DNA of 64,000 nucleotides from Cloeon dipterum (lineage: Eukaryota; Arthropoda; Insecta; Ephemeroptera; Baetidae). The stretch spans positions 35,700,844 to 35,764,843 of the forward strand of contig NC_088787.1 in assembly GCF_949628265.1 (NCBI RefSeq), given 5' to 3'. Below, in pieces: positions 24,180 to 36,174 of the stretch. Position 1 is the first letter of the stretch; each line of letters begins with the position of its first letter. The notes beneath the pieces were generated by a model. The model was not told the DNA's origin. It did not search any database and saw nothing but the letters and a program-made list of their open reading frames with translations. A program made the translations under genes and the position numbers.

Positions 24180-24453
24180 TCGCATATAAATCTGTGGTCA
24201 TGTGTGCCATTCTTCTAGTTAATGCAGAGCAAAGCATTTTATTACTAAACCCGGGCCGGCACACACGCAATCATCTATAAGCTGTCGAGAACTCATTAAA
24301 TTTTATGCTTTGCTCTGCATTAACTACAACCGTTTCACAAGCAATTAGTTTTATGTCAGCGTTTCACGCCTCGGCGGCGTGAACAGCACAATGCTCTGCT
24401 TTGACAGCCACTAATTCTTCACGTGACTGGATTCGGGAGAATTCCGGTCACAC
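24180..24453 (-). mobile_element. LTR-like fragment inside the broken lectin copy
   Basis: Related to 23075-23324, sharing cacgcctcggcggcgtgaac and the terminal palindrome around gaattccggtcac. An incomplete fossil of the LTR family at 36777-42500. Confidence 0.45.
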
Positions 24454-24479
24454 ACGCATGCGCAGTTCGTGCAAATACG

Positions 24480-24625
24480 TTCATATTGTTTTGGCGGGAA
24501 AAAAGTTCGCACATCGCGCTGCACGTATTTGAGGGGGGAAAATATCCACTTAACCTAATTCGACCCTCAGGAATCGATTGGTGTGCTCAGAAACTTCGTC
24601 AAAGATGGTCTTTAATTATTAGTTT
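24480..24625. repeat. Foldback-MITE fragment
   Basis: Contains attgttttggcgggaaaa and gaatcgattggtgtgct, matching the right arm of 18480-18866. It abuts exon 2 of the broken lectin copy. Confidence 0.6.
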
Positions 24626-24859
24626 TGATTACATTCTGCGCATTGGTGATTAGGTTTCTGCACTTGTCTTGTTCGTCCATCAAATTCAACACCTGCTTTA
24701 ACCTGGTAGTTTTACAGATAAATTAAATTTTGTTTAAAAAAATCGTTTACTTACAGATCGCTGGTGGCAGATGAGTCACATTGAGGCGCATTCTCTTTCG
24801 CAGTTGCACCCGCCGAGAAGAGCAGGCCGAAACTGATCAACCACAAAATCGGCATAACT

Positions 24860-25853
24860 TCGCCGAAAGATTAAGAGAATTTGAGCCACAAAATATGTGA
24901 TTTCTTCTTGACGAAAGCAGGTAAAGTGCGAGTGGAAAAGATTCGACAGCCTTTTATTGCAGTTCTAAGGAAAAATGAACCATTAAAAAGAGAGGAAATT
25001 CGTGGTTAATTTGGTCAGTTTAATTAAAAATTTGACTGTAAGGAAAACTTGGCAAGTTATTTGATTGCAATAAGACCGCGGCAACCCCATTTCTATAAGG
25101 AAAATATCCATTAAAGAAAGAATTGTTATTTTAATTGTAAGGGAAAACTCTGCAAGTATGTGGCGACGATAAGACCGCGGCAACGCGGCAACCACATTTT
25201 ATGATAAAATAATTTGATTGTATTTTCTTAGGTCATTTTCAGTCGCTTAATTCGGAAAACCTGAGAGGTTGAAGAACTCCCTGGTTTAGAAAAAAAATTA
25301 AAAATTTTGAATTGAAGCTCTTTTCTACTAAAAAATAATTTTTGTTTCCGGAAAAAACCCAGGGCTAAAAATATTTTCCTTTATATCATGCGCACTTCTC
25401 TTATATTATGTTTATATTGTTTTGGCGGGAAAAAAGTTCGTTGGACTTTTTGGTCGGCAAAAATATCCAATTTACCTAAATCGACCCTCAAGAATCGATT
25501 GGTGTGCTAAAAAAACTTAGTCTTTAAGTGCAAACGTCTAAATATAAAATTCTGACAAGAAAAAAAATCAATAGGCCCCATTCTGGCTGCTTGCATCAAA
25601 AGGGTTAGCAACATGTACCCCAAGCATTTTGTTTCTTTCCTCCTGCTGGCATTCCTAATGAAAAGATCGCAGAAAATTGAAAAAAAAAATATTCTGCATC
25701 TGGTGGATGAACCATTGATTAAAAATAATATTTATTTTCAAATCTCGTCCGATTGTGAGTATCGGAATAAAACGACGGCGGCGCATGCAGCAAAGAGGAG
25801 CAGCAGGATGGAGAAGAAAAATGAAACGAAAGACGCGCGTGGCGCGGCCGCCA
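24860..25853. other. Upstream flank of the broken lectin copy and left flank of the large transposon
   Basis: 24890-25060 resembles the promoter regions at 42730-42860 and 46280-46460 (shared gtgcgagtggaaaa), marking it as the 5' flank of a lectin copy. 25410-25520 is another foldback-MITE fragment. No gene is seen. Confidence 0.55.
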
Positions 25854-25864
25854 CACACACAAAA

Positions 25865-26095
25865 AAAAATCTCTATCTGAGACACTTTTGGTGTCTCTAA
25901 TTGAGACACTTTGAAAAATGTTTCAAACTGAGATACTTTTCGGAGGAAACGTCTCAGTTTGAAACACTTTCCGAAGAAGTGTCTCAGATTGAAACGCTTT
26001 CCGAAGAAGTGTCTCAGATTGAAACGCTTTCCGAAGAAGTGTCTCAGATTGAAACGCCTTCCGAAAATGTGTCTCAGATTGAAACACTGATATGA
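25865..26095. repeat. Subterminal 33-bp repeat array (left)
   Basis: Five or so tandem copies of a 33-bp unit with the cores gtctcagattgaaacgc and ttccgaagaa, plus variant outer units. The mirrored array is at 35944-36174. Arrays at this place are transposase-binding sites in CACTA elements; that role here is inferred. The minus/plus 64-residue frame through it is a by-product of the repeat. Confidence 0.8.
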
Positions 26096-26192
26096 TAAAT
26101 TGCTGTTTAAAACGTTTAATACATACTTATATACAAATCACTCACCTGAATTTTTCTCAAATAGGACACTCTAGTCAGCTCAAGCTGATAAG

Positions 26193-26232
26193 GTAAAAAG
26201 CGTCTCCTCTCGCTGCGAGAGATGCTTTTTAC
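26193..26232. repeat. Hairpin in the left arm
   Basis: gtaaaaagcgtctc and gagatgctttttac are near-perfect inverted arms (one mismatch), with an inner ctctcg/cgagag pairing. The same hairpin is at 35807-35846 in the right arm. It could be a protein-binding site or an RNA structure. Confidence 0.65.
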
Positions 26233-27449
26233 AGCCGCGCTGGCTCTCGGCCGTAGTTTCGTCGCCGGTATTGCAGACTTTTCTGCAATTTCGCCGATTT
26301 CTGTGCTTTGCGGACATCGTGTGTAGTGCTTAGCACGTCGTGTGTTATTGTTTTTACAAGCTGTTAATCACGATAGGCAACCAAACACGACAATTGCAGC
26401 TGGACTGAGCATAGTTCTGCGCGTGGGAGTTTAACAAAAACGGGGTGGTAAGGTAATGCCGTTTCAACTCAAGACAATATATTTTTTATTACTCGCCGTG
26501 CAAGTTTGAAGGATTTGGGTCATAATTTTCATTTTCCTTGCTGGAGTCACCAATAAAATTTCATCTCCCCTCTTCCAACTATCTAGGTTGGCCAAACTTC
26601 TTTTGTCTTAAAAACAAATCAGCTGGCACCAATTGTTGACATGATGAGAGACATGATTTTTATTTCACCTTCTAATCTTTTATTGTGTTGCGATATTTCA
26701 GTTTTCAGAAGTTGTATTCAAAAAGAGGACAGTAAGTAGTATAATTTTCTTTTCATTTATTTATTAAATGATGATGTAATGTATTAAATAATTAAATTTA
26801 GACAGGTGCAATCGAGTACATAAGTGTGGATGGAGCCTGAACCTTTAGGAAACTGCCAGGGATTTTGTCATCATGCCCAAGAGCCTTGAGCCGGTGGTGT
26901 TGATACGTATCATACGTGGCTGTCTATGCTGAACCGGCTGCCCACCAAGCCGAAGAACTAGAAGCTTTTGGCGGCTCAAAAGCCATGTTTTAGGTACGTT
27001 AAGATATTCCTGCCATTCCCGTTATGGTAAAGTTACAGTTTCTGCCGGGTTACACATCTCGCCAGTTCTTACGAAAATCACATGTAAAAGTAGGGGTGGC
27101 GAAAACTGTAACTCGGCGGCGAAAACTGTAGCTTTTCCATAACAACTATAGACTGTTGGATGATCGGATGACCCCGGCTAGCAGGCCGTCTCGCCTGTCT
27201 AACGTTTTCCCTTCACCAAATTTTATACTCTTATAAATTACAAAACCCAAATGTTTTTTTCCTTTTTTCTTTTTAAAATTTCGCGTACCATTGGTTCAAT
27301 GAAAGTGTAGTCCTATATTTGAGCAAATTATATAGAAGGAAGCTTGGTTCTCAATTTGAATATTAATTGATTTCAAATGATTCTAAACTCGTCATTAACA
27401 AGTAACCCTTTGCAGGAGTAACTTGAAGCAGGCGTTTTAATTGTGCCAG

Positions 27450-27995
27450 TGGAGAGACGGCAGACAACGCGAGCTTAGCACATGTCATGCTGACCGAGCT
27501 GCTGATCATGACAATGCCTCCCAGGAAGGTGCGTTCGTTGACTTATACTACTCGTAATGCCAATTTCCATTATGTTTTTTTGCAGAGAGCTGTATATACC
27601 TGGTCCAGAACCTGAACTGCGACGAGCCCTGCTCCACACATGCATCTTTCGTATACGAAGAAATGCTTGAGCCAGCCCATTACACGTCGGCCAAGCCAAG
27701 CCAAGGACAAGCTGATGCTCACTCTGGTGTGGCGGTGAGCGGTATCTTTGGCGGCAGCGTGCCAACTTTGGAGCTTGAAATGTTGGAGGACCACGCTGCT
27801 GGGGCGCAACACAGCGTGGCGCCGCCCGTAAACGCCTTGCTGCAGGCGGCGACGACACGGGGTGGGGAGCATGGCGCCTCGGTCGGCGCCGCAACTCGTA
27901 CCGCTGGCCGTATATTTATCAGACTGCCCAAGTTCTTCCTCGACCATGCAGAGATAGCCCTCTGCTCCCCCCAACTCGGACAGCAGCATAATTAG
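27450..27995 (+). CDS. Uncharacterised frame in left arm (2 exons visible, 5' end unknown)
   Basis: A GC-rich stretch in otherwise AT-rich arm sequence. Exons 27450-27528 and 27586-27995 join in phase across a GT/AG intron and give STCHADRAADHDNASQEE followed by SCIYLVQNLNCDEPCSTHAS and a tail ending QLGQQHN. Cys spacing in the first part looks protein-like; the rest is low-complexity Ala/Gly. No start codon or upstream exon was identified, and the opposite strand is also open (27570-27989). It may be a captured host gene fragment, a third transposon gene duplicated by the arms, or noncoding. Confidence 0.3.
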
Positions 27996-28506
27996 ACAGT
28001 GCTAAACTTTTAAAACTCGCTCGACTACTCGTATATGTGCTCGAGTATAGATCATCACTTAACTAAATTTAAAAATGCATGTAAATTCGACAGAAAAATA
28101 TTAAAATGAAAAATTGAAGTGAAATAATCATTTGGTTTTTTAGGTAAACTTGGCACAAGTTTTAATCTTCTATAAAATTATTGCAGACTGCCGTAAATGA
28201 TTCCTTGTCGTATCAATCCATTTTATTTATCAACTCTCAGTCGCAAATACAAAACTGTATTAAAAAATACTAATATTATGGAGTGTATATGATAATTGAG
28301 ATGTTGCACTTTACGAAGAATAACTTTTTTTATTGTTAGGAACTTTGGTAATCAGCTTATCAAATCAAATAACATTGCATAGTTAGACATATCAAAGTTT
28401 TATTTTAACACACTTTTTATATACATAAAATACATTCGTCTGTTTTAAATGTTCTATTGAATTGCCACTGCACTCTCTTAGGTTTTACTATGACATCAGA
28501 ATCAAA

Positions 28507-30958
28507 CTAACCAATGAATTCATTTCGGCTATGATATTGAAGAATTACAAGTAATTTCCCTTTGTAGCTGATGATGGGTAGTGGATGAAGGAACGCAATT
28601 TTGTCTGACATAGTTGATCCAAAGAGATTGGTTTTTTCAACTTCGTAACAGTTATTTATTTGATTGAAGCAAACAGTGCTTAATTTATTGAGCACAAAAT
28701 TGCAGCTTGTTCCCTTGACAAAAATGGCTTTGACCATTCCAAAAGTGGGCAGTTCATCAACTGGATTGGAGAGCAACAGAATTGAGCAAGGCTTGATTTC
28801 AAAGTTTTGCAAGAACACTTTGTCTACCGAGCTGACGGTGCTATCATTTATGCTGATTTTGAATTCTTGAGCTACCTGGGAACCAAGATAGTATCCATTC
28901 AGATCAATAATCTGGGCACCCACTGGCAGGAACGTTTTCTCTCCTAAAACTGCAGCACCCTCATCACAAAATTGAAAGTCGATGACTTTTTTAACCTGGA
29001 ACCTGGTTGCCAAAGTTTTGGGGATGTTTACAAAGTTCCTTGTTTGTTCTCCCACCCTTGATGCCCAAGCGTTCAATGCTTCATACCGCATTGTCCAAGA
29101 GACTCTAATTGGGCCCAATTGCTCAATGACTGATGGTGTGTGCACTAAGAAGTGGAATTTGGGCGTGATATTGAAATTGGGAAACAATTTAACGTATCTC
29201 ATGTGGTGGGTTTTAATCATTAATCGTGCCATCTCGAGGTCACACTTGTCTACTTCATAGGCCATAAGGATGTTCCCAATTTTTCCCAACAAAGAGAAAT
29301 TCAGAAGGTGATCAACAGCTGATGAGTCTTTGGCAAACGACTCGAGAACAATTGGGATGATGTAAAGTAAACATAGCATTTGGCTGGCATTCTGCCTTAA
29401 TTTTCCCTGCAAAATATGCCCTCTGTCAATCGTTGAAGGCTTGCAATGAGCAAATTGTTCAGGGTATGGGAAACAGGCCAGCAAATTATTTAATTGGTCA
29501 AAGGTAAGAAGCTTTTGCTCCTCAACAAGTTCATAAATCAGTGCCCTCAGTTCCACTTCTTCCGCTCCTTCCATCAAATTGTGCATAAGGTCCTGTGGGA
29601 GGTTTTTTGTGACATCAAAGTTGGGTAATATGGAAAGAACAGAGTCCCCGTTAATGCCCAAATTTTTGCTAATTTCCCTAATTTCCGCAGCCGATTTGTT
29701 CTCGCTCTGTAACAGCTTCAAACTCTCCCTGTGAGATTCGAGGTTTCTAAGATTGTGTTCATCAAAGTCAAATTTTATTTGATCTCTAGACAAGTGGCAG
29801 TTCCGACAAGGCTTTAAGGAAAAGCCAATCCCCTTAAAGCCCCCCATGCTGTTCAGAGCGAGCCCGTCGCCATTTACTGAAAGCAATGTTCCGTGGATAG
29901 CCAGGGTTTCCCCACTATTCAATTGCAGTTCCAGACCTTCGGGTGACTCTAACTTGGCCAAGCAATCAAAAAAGTCTGAGAGAACCGCCTGAAAACCGTA
30001 CTCTTTAACATTCTCTGCTAAAACAACGCCACATAGGTTGAGCGCTTTCAAATTTGAGCGCATGTGTTCAGGGAAATTTAAAATCGACCAATATATTAAT
30101 GTGACTTTGTTTACTTTTGTGTGAGAGCCAAGAGGGTTGCACAACTCTACGTCATCTTGATACAACTGAAGTATCAAGGCGTTCTCATAGGTTTGACAAA
30201 TGGGATTTTCTTTGACAAAGCTACCATCATATACGCTTCGGATAACACCGTCAGTACTAGGTTTGACTTTTGAATTCAAAATTAAATCTCTGGTTTCCTT
30301 GAAATCAAAGATTTTGATGAGCTGCTTCACAAGTGGAACATACACAGCCATAATTGATTTTCTGACGAGTGCGTCACCTTTTTTGACATGATGATGCCCA
30401 ATTTCTATGGCCTGTGGTGCCACGTACCCGTAGTGCAGTTTCAAATTCTTCATGATGCGGTACTCGGTTGAGACATCGATCAACGGATCATTCAATAGAA
30501 CTCGCTTTGATTCCTTCGCAAATCTCTCTGCAGTTTCAGGGTCTGTTTTCCTCAAATTGTCCTGAAAGAGGGCAACAGATAAGACAATGTGAAGTATATT
30601 CTAATATTAAAATACGGGGGGCGTGCAAGGATTTCCTGAATCAATTATTGGTTTTTACGTTACACACCTTTCTGAATATTTTAATATCTTAAAAACGATA
30701 GTAATATTTAAAAAAATTAATCTCTAAAGTAGCAGCTGAATTGGAATTATATTTTTTATTTGGAGTTACTCATTGAAGTTAATTTTAATACATTTTTGTT
30801 GTTATTACCTCTACGATTTTGACGAAAGAGTCCAACATTTTATTGTAAGAGGAATTGAGGACGCCGATGCCACCAAGGCTCATTCCGTGCTCTTCTCTTA
30901 ATCGTACGATGGTCTCAAGGGCATCACGGCCCAGCGGACTGAGCTCATTATTGTCCAT
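28507..30958 (-). CDS. Transposase-like protein of the large transposon (2 exons, 734 aa)
   Basis: Exon 1 30809-30958, exon 2 28507-30561, joined in phase 0 across a GT/AG intron. Starts MDNNELSPLGRDALETIV. The body carries a CRNCHLSRDQ zinc-like motif, NGDGLALNSMGGFKG, a PQDLMHNLMEGAEEVELRAL stretch, and PKFHFLVHTPSVI followed by GPIRVSWTMRYEALNAW. That pattern (conserved His/Asp positions, a K-x-HFL-x-H-x-P block, then a W-x-MRxE block) is one I associate with large transposon-encoded proteins in animals and loosely with the region next to CACTA TNP2 transposases; exact family assignment is inference. It is the only large frame in the element and is uninterrupted. It is divergent from the 31235 gene, with a 276-bp shared promoter region. 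Confidence 0.75.
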
Positions 30959-31234
30959 CTTGAAAGGTTGTTACGCTTTACGCTCACAAAAACATTATTA
31001 TATGCAGGCTCAGCCCAGTTATCGCAATAGGAAGTGCCAACGTGTAAAACCGGAGTGTGTTAAATTCACTTTTGTTTCTTTTGGGGTACTAATAGGCTAA
31101 TAAATCAAATAACAATTTGAAGCGGTTGGTATCATTGTTTCAATGGTTTTTTCTTCGCGCTCGCTTCACACAAGCATGCTTTTTTTAGTCTTGGGAGTTG
31201 TTTTTGTTACCGCCTATATAAACAAAATAGCAAA
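30959..31234. promoter_or_regulatory. Bidirectional promoter region of the large transposon
   Basis: The 276 bp between the two divergent start codons. A TATA-like cctatataaa lies about 15-25 bp before the plus-strand start; no clear box was seen for the minus gene. Confidence 0.5.
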
Positions 31235-33536
31235 ATGGATTATTCAATCGGAGAAAGATTTTTTGCATTAGATCTTGACCTTGCAGATCGACCTGCGAAG
31301 ATCCCAGTTTCGATCAACTCAACTTGTAACCCAGGAAAATCAGAATTCTTGTTGCTGCAGAGTGCATTTGATGAAATCTGCAAGGGAGACCCAAGACTTA
31401 GCAAAAAGTTGAATACCCATTTTCCTATCTTTTTATTTGATCACCCTAAGCTAGGGGAAATGCAATTAACCTCATCCATGAGAATGCTGCCCAACGTCGA
31501 TATCTTCAGGGTACGATTCGCATTCAGGGAATCTCCTATCAGAGCGGCAGCCGACGTACCTAGTACTTCAGTCAGTATATTATAAATAAACACAATTTAG
31601 AGAGTTATGCATGTTTTAATTCTGGGATTGATTTCAGTCTTCTTTTGAAGCACAAAAATCATCTAGCAGCAGATGCATTAGCTCTGGTTTTGATGAAATG
31701 GACAATAGTTCTACGCAACCCATTCTCATTGAATTTAGTTCAGCTGCTTACGAAGAGGATGGAATTGGGTATTTGGTATGAAAAATGTTTTTTGTTAATT
31801 ATAAATTATGCAATAATGCGCTAAACAATTGAACTCCATGCGTCATCATTATATTTTATATGTAAGATACATACAATAAGAACGTGATACAAATTTTGAA
31901 ACTTATTTCATTCATAAAGAAGGTTAATCATAATTAAAATTTTTACAGAGTCCAAACGTTCCCCAAGTAGAATTTGTCGATGTTCCTGAAGTTGATCAAC
32001 CAAACTTGGTTGTGGCACCTGCTGCGTCAGCTTCGTCTCTTGGAAAGGACCGGAGAGTATTAGCAATAGAGGATATCACTATGCCCACATTGACAGCTGA
32101 AGTGCAAGAAATGATTGAGACTGGAAAGATGCTGCACAACTCATCTAAATTTATTAAAATCGTTAGCCTCCATCTCCTGTCACTAAAACAGCAACCAACC
32201 CCCAAAGACTACCAAACCTATGTATCCTTTCTACTCAAAACCTATCCAAATATCATGAATAGTGATATCCATGCTAAAAATGATGAAGATTTCGCTTCTC
32301 TGAAGGTTATCAAACTTATTTTACAATAAGAAAAATACTATAATATTTACTTTTTATATAACAGAGAGTCTTGGCTAAGACAATCAGCACCTTTGTTCGA
32401 AACTACAGGCATCGAGTAATCAAAGGCAACAGCCTGGTGACAGATGATGACCGTCAAAGAGGCTCAATTGTTGCAGTCCTCCAAAGAGATACAAATGGTG
32501 GCAAAAAGAGGTGAGTTTATTCAAATAATTATTAATGCTTTCTAATAGTTAAGTATTTAATCATTTGGCAGAAAATCCAATGAAAAGGATGACGTTGGTT
32601 CCCCGATTGAGAAGAAACAATTAGGTGAGGATGGAGCAACCACAAATATTCATGGGCAAGGTATATATTGATAAGTCCATATTCAAAATGTGTTCTAGAA
32701 AAGTGATAAAAAATTTATGTTGCTAGAAGAAAGAGATGACATTTTGCATTTCCTGAAAGTGAAGGATGCTGATGCACACAAAATTGTTGAGTTGCTACCT
32801 TCCTGTTTTGATTTTCGAAGAGAAAAGATTAAAGAATGTAGTACTGTGTTGGAAGTCGCCAACCAATATCCAATGTTGGTCAACTATGAAGTGGTATGCT
32901 ATACTAGCACTTCATTTAATAAATGAAATTTTATTGAAATAAATTGTTCCAGATCAAAGCTGAATTCTTTTTCCTATGTGGATTACCGCATTTCAAGGTT
33001 ATGGACAACTTCAACAATATGATTCTGCAACTGGGCGAAATGTTCGAGCAACCATCACAGCTGGACGGGGAGAAACTGGAGATTTTAGTTAAATTGCACA
33101 AAGAACTGGAAGACAACAAGTACGCCTCCAAAAACTACACCGCGGCGCTCAGTGTTTACCAGGTATTTTTAATATCATCATATTTAAACTTTCCCATTGA
33201 AATCGAAATGATAAACAGCTTTCTGACGATGATCTGGTATCTCCGGAAAACATCGAATCTAATGGCCCAGTCTGTGTTTGCTATGTGGATACCAAAGGAG
33301 GGATCTCAGACACCTTCCTTCTTGCAGAGGGGAGGGAATTAAACTCTGCTAAAGACTTGGACGCATTTGGAGTGTATGTGCAACTGGCAGGGGCGTACTA
33401 CTGTTTTAACAGTACATATCCACCTTATAGCAAAAATTTTTTGGACTTTCTGGATTGTGCCGTGCTCCAGAAGAAAAATAAAAATCAAGCCAAAAAATAC
33501 CTTCAATTTAAAAAGAGATTCTACGCAAAATTGTAG
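31235..33536 (+). CDS. Accessory protein of the large transposon (8 exons, 586 aa)
   Basis: Exons: 31235-31570, 31638-31775, 31949-32305, 32365-32510, 32572-32660, 32727-32893, 32953-33162, 33219-33536. All GT/AG with consistent phases. The N-terminal about 110 residues look like a compact domain (MDYSIGERFFALDLDLADRP...), followed by a Ser-rich linker, a central block with FVRNYRHRVIKGNSLVTDDD, a basic segment (GGKKRKSNEKDD) that could be a nuclear signal, and a C-terminal block (ILHFLKVKDADAHK to the stop). The overall pattern recalls uncharacterised animal proteins, some labelled SAM-domain-like, that I believe occur beside transposase-like genes. This is recollection, not a search. Likely a partner needed for transposition. 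Confidence 0.72.
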
Positions 33537-34043
33537 ATTATTTAGGTAATTTTTTGTTAATATCATCTGATGGTTGATATAAATTTTGATTCGTCTAACC
33601 TAAATAAATACACATACTAATTGTGTAAAAATATATAACAACTTGAATATGTCTAACTATGCAATGTTATTTGATTTGATAAGCTGATTACCAAAGTTCC
33701 TAACAATAAAAAAAGTTATTCTTCGTAAAGTGCAACATCTCAATTATCATATACACTCCATAATATTAGTATTTTTTAATACAGTTTTGTATTTGCGACT
33801 GAGAGTTGATAAATAAAATGGATTGATACGACAAGGAATCATTTACGGCAGTCTGCAATAATTTTATAGAAGATTAAAACTTGTGCCAAGTTTACCTAAA
33901 AAACCAAATGATTATTTCACTTCAATTTTTCATTTTAATATTTTTCTGTCGAATTTACATGCATTTTTAAATTTAGTTAAGTGATGATCTATACTCGAGC
34001 ACATATACGAGTAGTCGAGCGAGTTTTAAAAGTTTAGCACTGT

Positions 34044-34589
34044 CTAATTATGCTGCTGTCCGAGTTGGGGGGAGCAGAGGGCTATCTCTGCATGGTCGAG
34101 GAAGAACTTGGGCAGTCTGATAAATATACGGCCAGCGGTACGAGTTGCGGCGCCGACCGAGGCGCCATGCTCCCCACCCCGTGTCGTCGCCGCCTGCAGC
34201 AAGGCGTTTACGGGCGGCGCCACGCTGTGTTGCGCCCCAGCAGCGTGGTCCTCCAACATTTCAAGCTCCAAAGTTGGCACGCTGCCGCCAAAGATACCGC
34301 TCACCGCCACACCAGAGTGAGCATCAGCTTGTCCTTGGCTTGGCTTGGCCGACGTGTAATGGGCTGGCTCAAGCATTTCTTCGTATACGAAAGATGCATG
34401 TGTGGAGCAGGGCTCGTCGCAGTTCAGGTTCTGGACCAGGTATATACAGCTCTCTGCAAAAAAACATAATGGAAATTGGCATTACGAGTAGTATAAGTCA
34501 ACGAACGCACCTTCCTGGGAGGCATTGTCATGATCAGCAGCTCGGTCAGCATGACATGTGCTAAGCTCGCGTTGTCTGCCGTCTCTCCA
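34044..34589 (-). CDS. Uncharacterised frame in right arm (copy of 27450-27995)
   Basis: Mirror copy of the left-arm frame with the same two exons (34511-34589 and 34044-34453 on the minus strand), giving the same residues. Because both arms carry it, any promoter in the arm would be doubled too. Coding status is as uncertain as for the left copy. Confidence 0.3.
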
Positions 34590-35943
34590 CTGGCACAATT
34601 AAAACGCCTGCTTCAAGTTACTCCTGCAAAGGGTTACTTGTTAATGACGAGTTTAGAATCATTTGAAATCAATTAATATTCAAATTGAGAACCAAGCTTC
34701 CTTCTATATAATTTGCTCAAATATAGGACTACACTTTCATTGAACCAATGGTACGCGAAATTTTAAAAAGAAAAAAGGAAAAAAACATTTGGGTTTTGTA
34801 ATTTATAAGAGTATAAAATTTGGTGAAGGGAAAACGTTAGACAGGCGAGACGGCCTGCTAGCCGGGGTCATCCGATCATCCAACAGTCTATAGTTGTTAT
34901 GGAAAAGCTACAGTTTTCGCCGCCGAGTTACAGTTTTCGCCACCCCTACTTTTACATGTGATTTTCGTAAGAACTGGCGAGATGTGTAACCCGGCAGAAA
35001 CTGTAACTTTACCATAACGGGAATGGCAGGAATATCTTAACGTACCTAAAACATGGCTTTTGAGCCGCCAAAAGCTTCTAGTTCTTCGGCTTGGTGGGCA
35101 GCCGGTTCAGCATAGACAGCCACGTATGATACGTATCAACACCACCGGCTCAAGGCTCTTGGGCATGATGACAAAATCCCTGGCAGTTTCCTAAAGGTTC
35201 AGGCTCCATCCACACTTATGTACTCGATTGCACCTGTCTAAATTTAATTATTTAATACATTACATCATCATTTAATAAATAAATGAAAAGAAAATTATAC
35301 TACTTACTGTCCTCTTTTTGAATACAACTTCTGAAAACTGAAATATCGCAACACAATAAAAGATTAGAAGGTGAAATAAAAATCATGTCTCTCATCATGT
35401 CAACAATTGGTGCCAGCTGATTTGTTTTTAAGACAAAAGAAGTTTGGCCAACCTAGATAGTTGGAAGAGGGGAGATGAAATTTTATTGGTGACTCCAGCA
35501 AGGAAAATGAAAATTTTGACCCAAATCCTTCAAACTTGCACGGCGAGTAATAAAAAATATATTGTCTTGAGTTGAAACGGCATTACCTTACCACCCCGTT
35601 TTTGTTAAACTCCCACGCGCAGAACTATGCTCAGTCCAGCTGCAATTGTCGTGTTTGGTTGCCTATCGTGATTAACAGCTTGTAAAAACAATAACACACG
35701 ACGTGCTAAGCACTACACACGATGTCCGCAAAGCACAGAAATCGGCGAAATTGCAGAAAAGTCTGCAATACCGGCGACGAAACTACGGCCGAGAGCCAGC
35801 GCGGCTGTAAAAAGCATCTCTCGCAGCGAGAGGAGACGCTTTTTACCTTATCAGCTTGAGCTGACTAGAGTGTCCTATTTGAGAAAAATTCAGGTGAGTG
35901 ATTTGTATATAAGTATGTATTAAACGTTTTAAACAGCAATTTA

Positions 35944-36174
35944 TCATATCAGTGTTTCAATCTGAGACACATTTTCGGAAGGCGTTTCAATCTGAGACAC
36001 TTCTTCGGAAAGCGTTTCAATCTGAGACACTTCTTCGGAAAGCGTTTCAATCTGAGACACTTCTTCGGAAAGTGTTTCAAACTGAGACGTTTCCTCCGAA
36101 AAGTATCTCAGTTTGAAACATTTTTCAAAGTGTCTCAATTAGAGACACCAAAAGTGTCTCAGATAGAGATTTTT
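35944..36174. repeat. Subterminal 33-bp repeat array (right)
   Basis: Mirror of 25865-26095; the unit core reads gcgtttcaatctgagac on this strand. Confidence 0.8.

Larger units (their letters stand above)
24092..24855 (-). pseudogene. Broken coiled-coil lectin copy
   Basis: Exon 1 at 24755-24855 (signal peptide MPILWLISFGLLFSAGATA) and exon 2 at 24633-24702 match the first two exons of the intact gene at 45057-46241; exon 2 carries a 12-bp in-frame loss relative to it. After exon 2 the gene breaks off into a foldback-MITE fragment (about 24480-24625) and an LTR-like fragment (about 24180-24453). Only the 3' end (about 24092-24230) reappears, resembling the last exon and 3' UTR of the intact copy. 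All lectin-domain exons except that remnant are gone. The promoter box is degenerate (aataaaa on the minus strand). Confidence 0.75.
25854..28392. repeat. Left terminal inverted arm of the large transposon
   Basis: Pairs with 33647-36185 so that coordinates always sum to 62039, meaning no insertion or deletion over 2.5 kb. It contains the subterminal array (25865-26095), a hairpin (26193-26232) and the putative frame at 27450-27995. The arm ends at ...gttagacatat, where the two sides diverge. Confidence 0.95.

Noticed and set aside
25901-26095. 64-residue protein made of SEEVSQIET repeats
   Set aside because: It is the translation of the subterminal 33-bp repeats; the repeat length is a multiple of three, which keeps it open by chance.
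34050-34564. 139-residue plus-strand frames in the right arm (and mirrored at 27475-27989)
   Set aside because: They are overlapping, opposite-strand shadows of the GC-rich segment; the spliced frame on the other strand joins better, though even that is weak.
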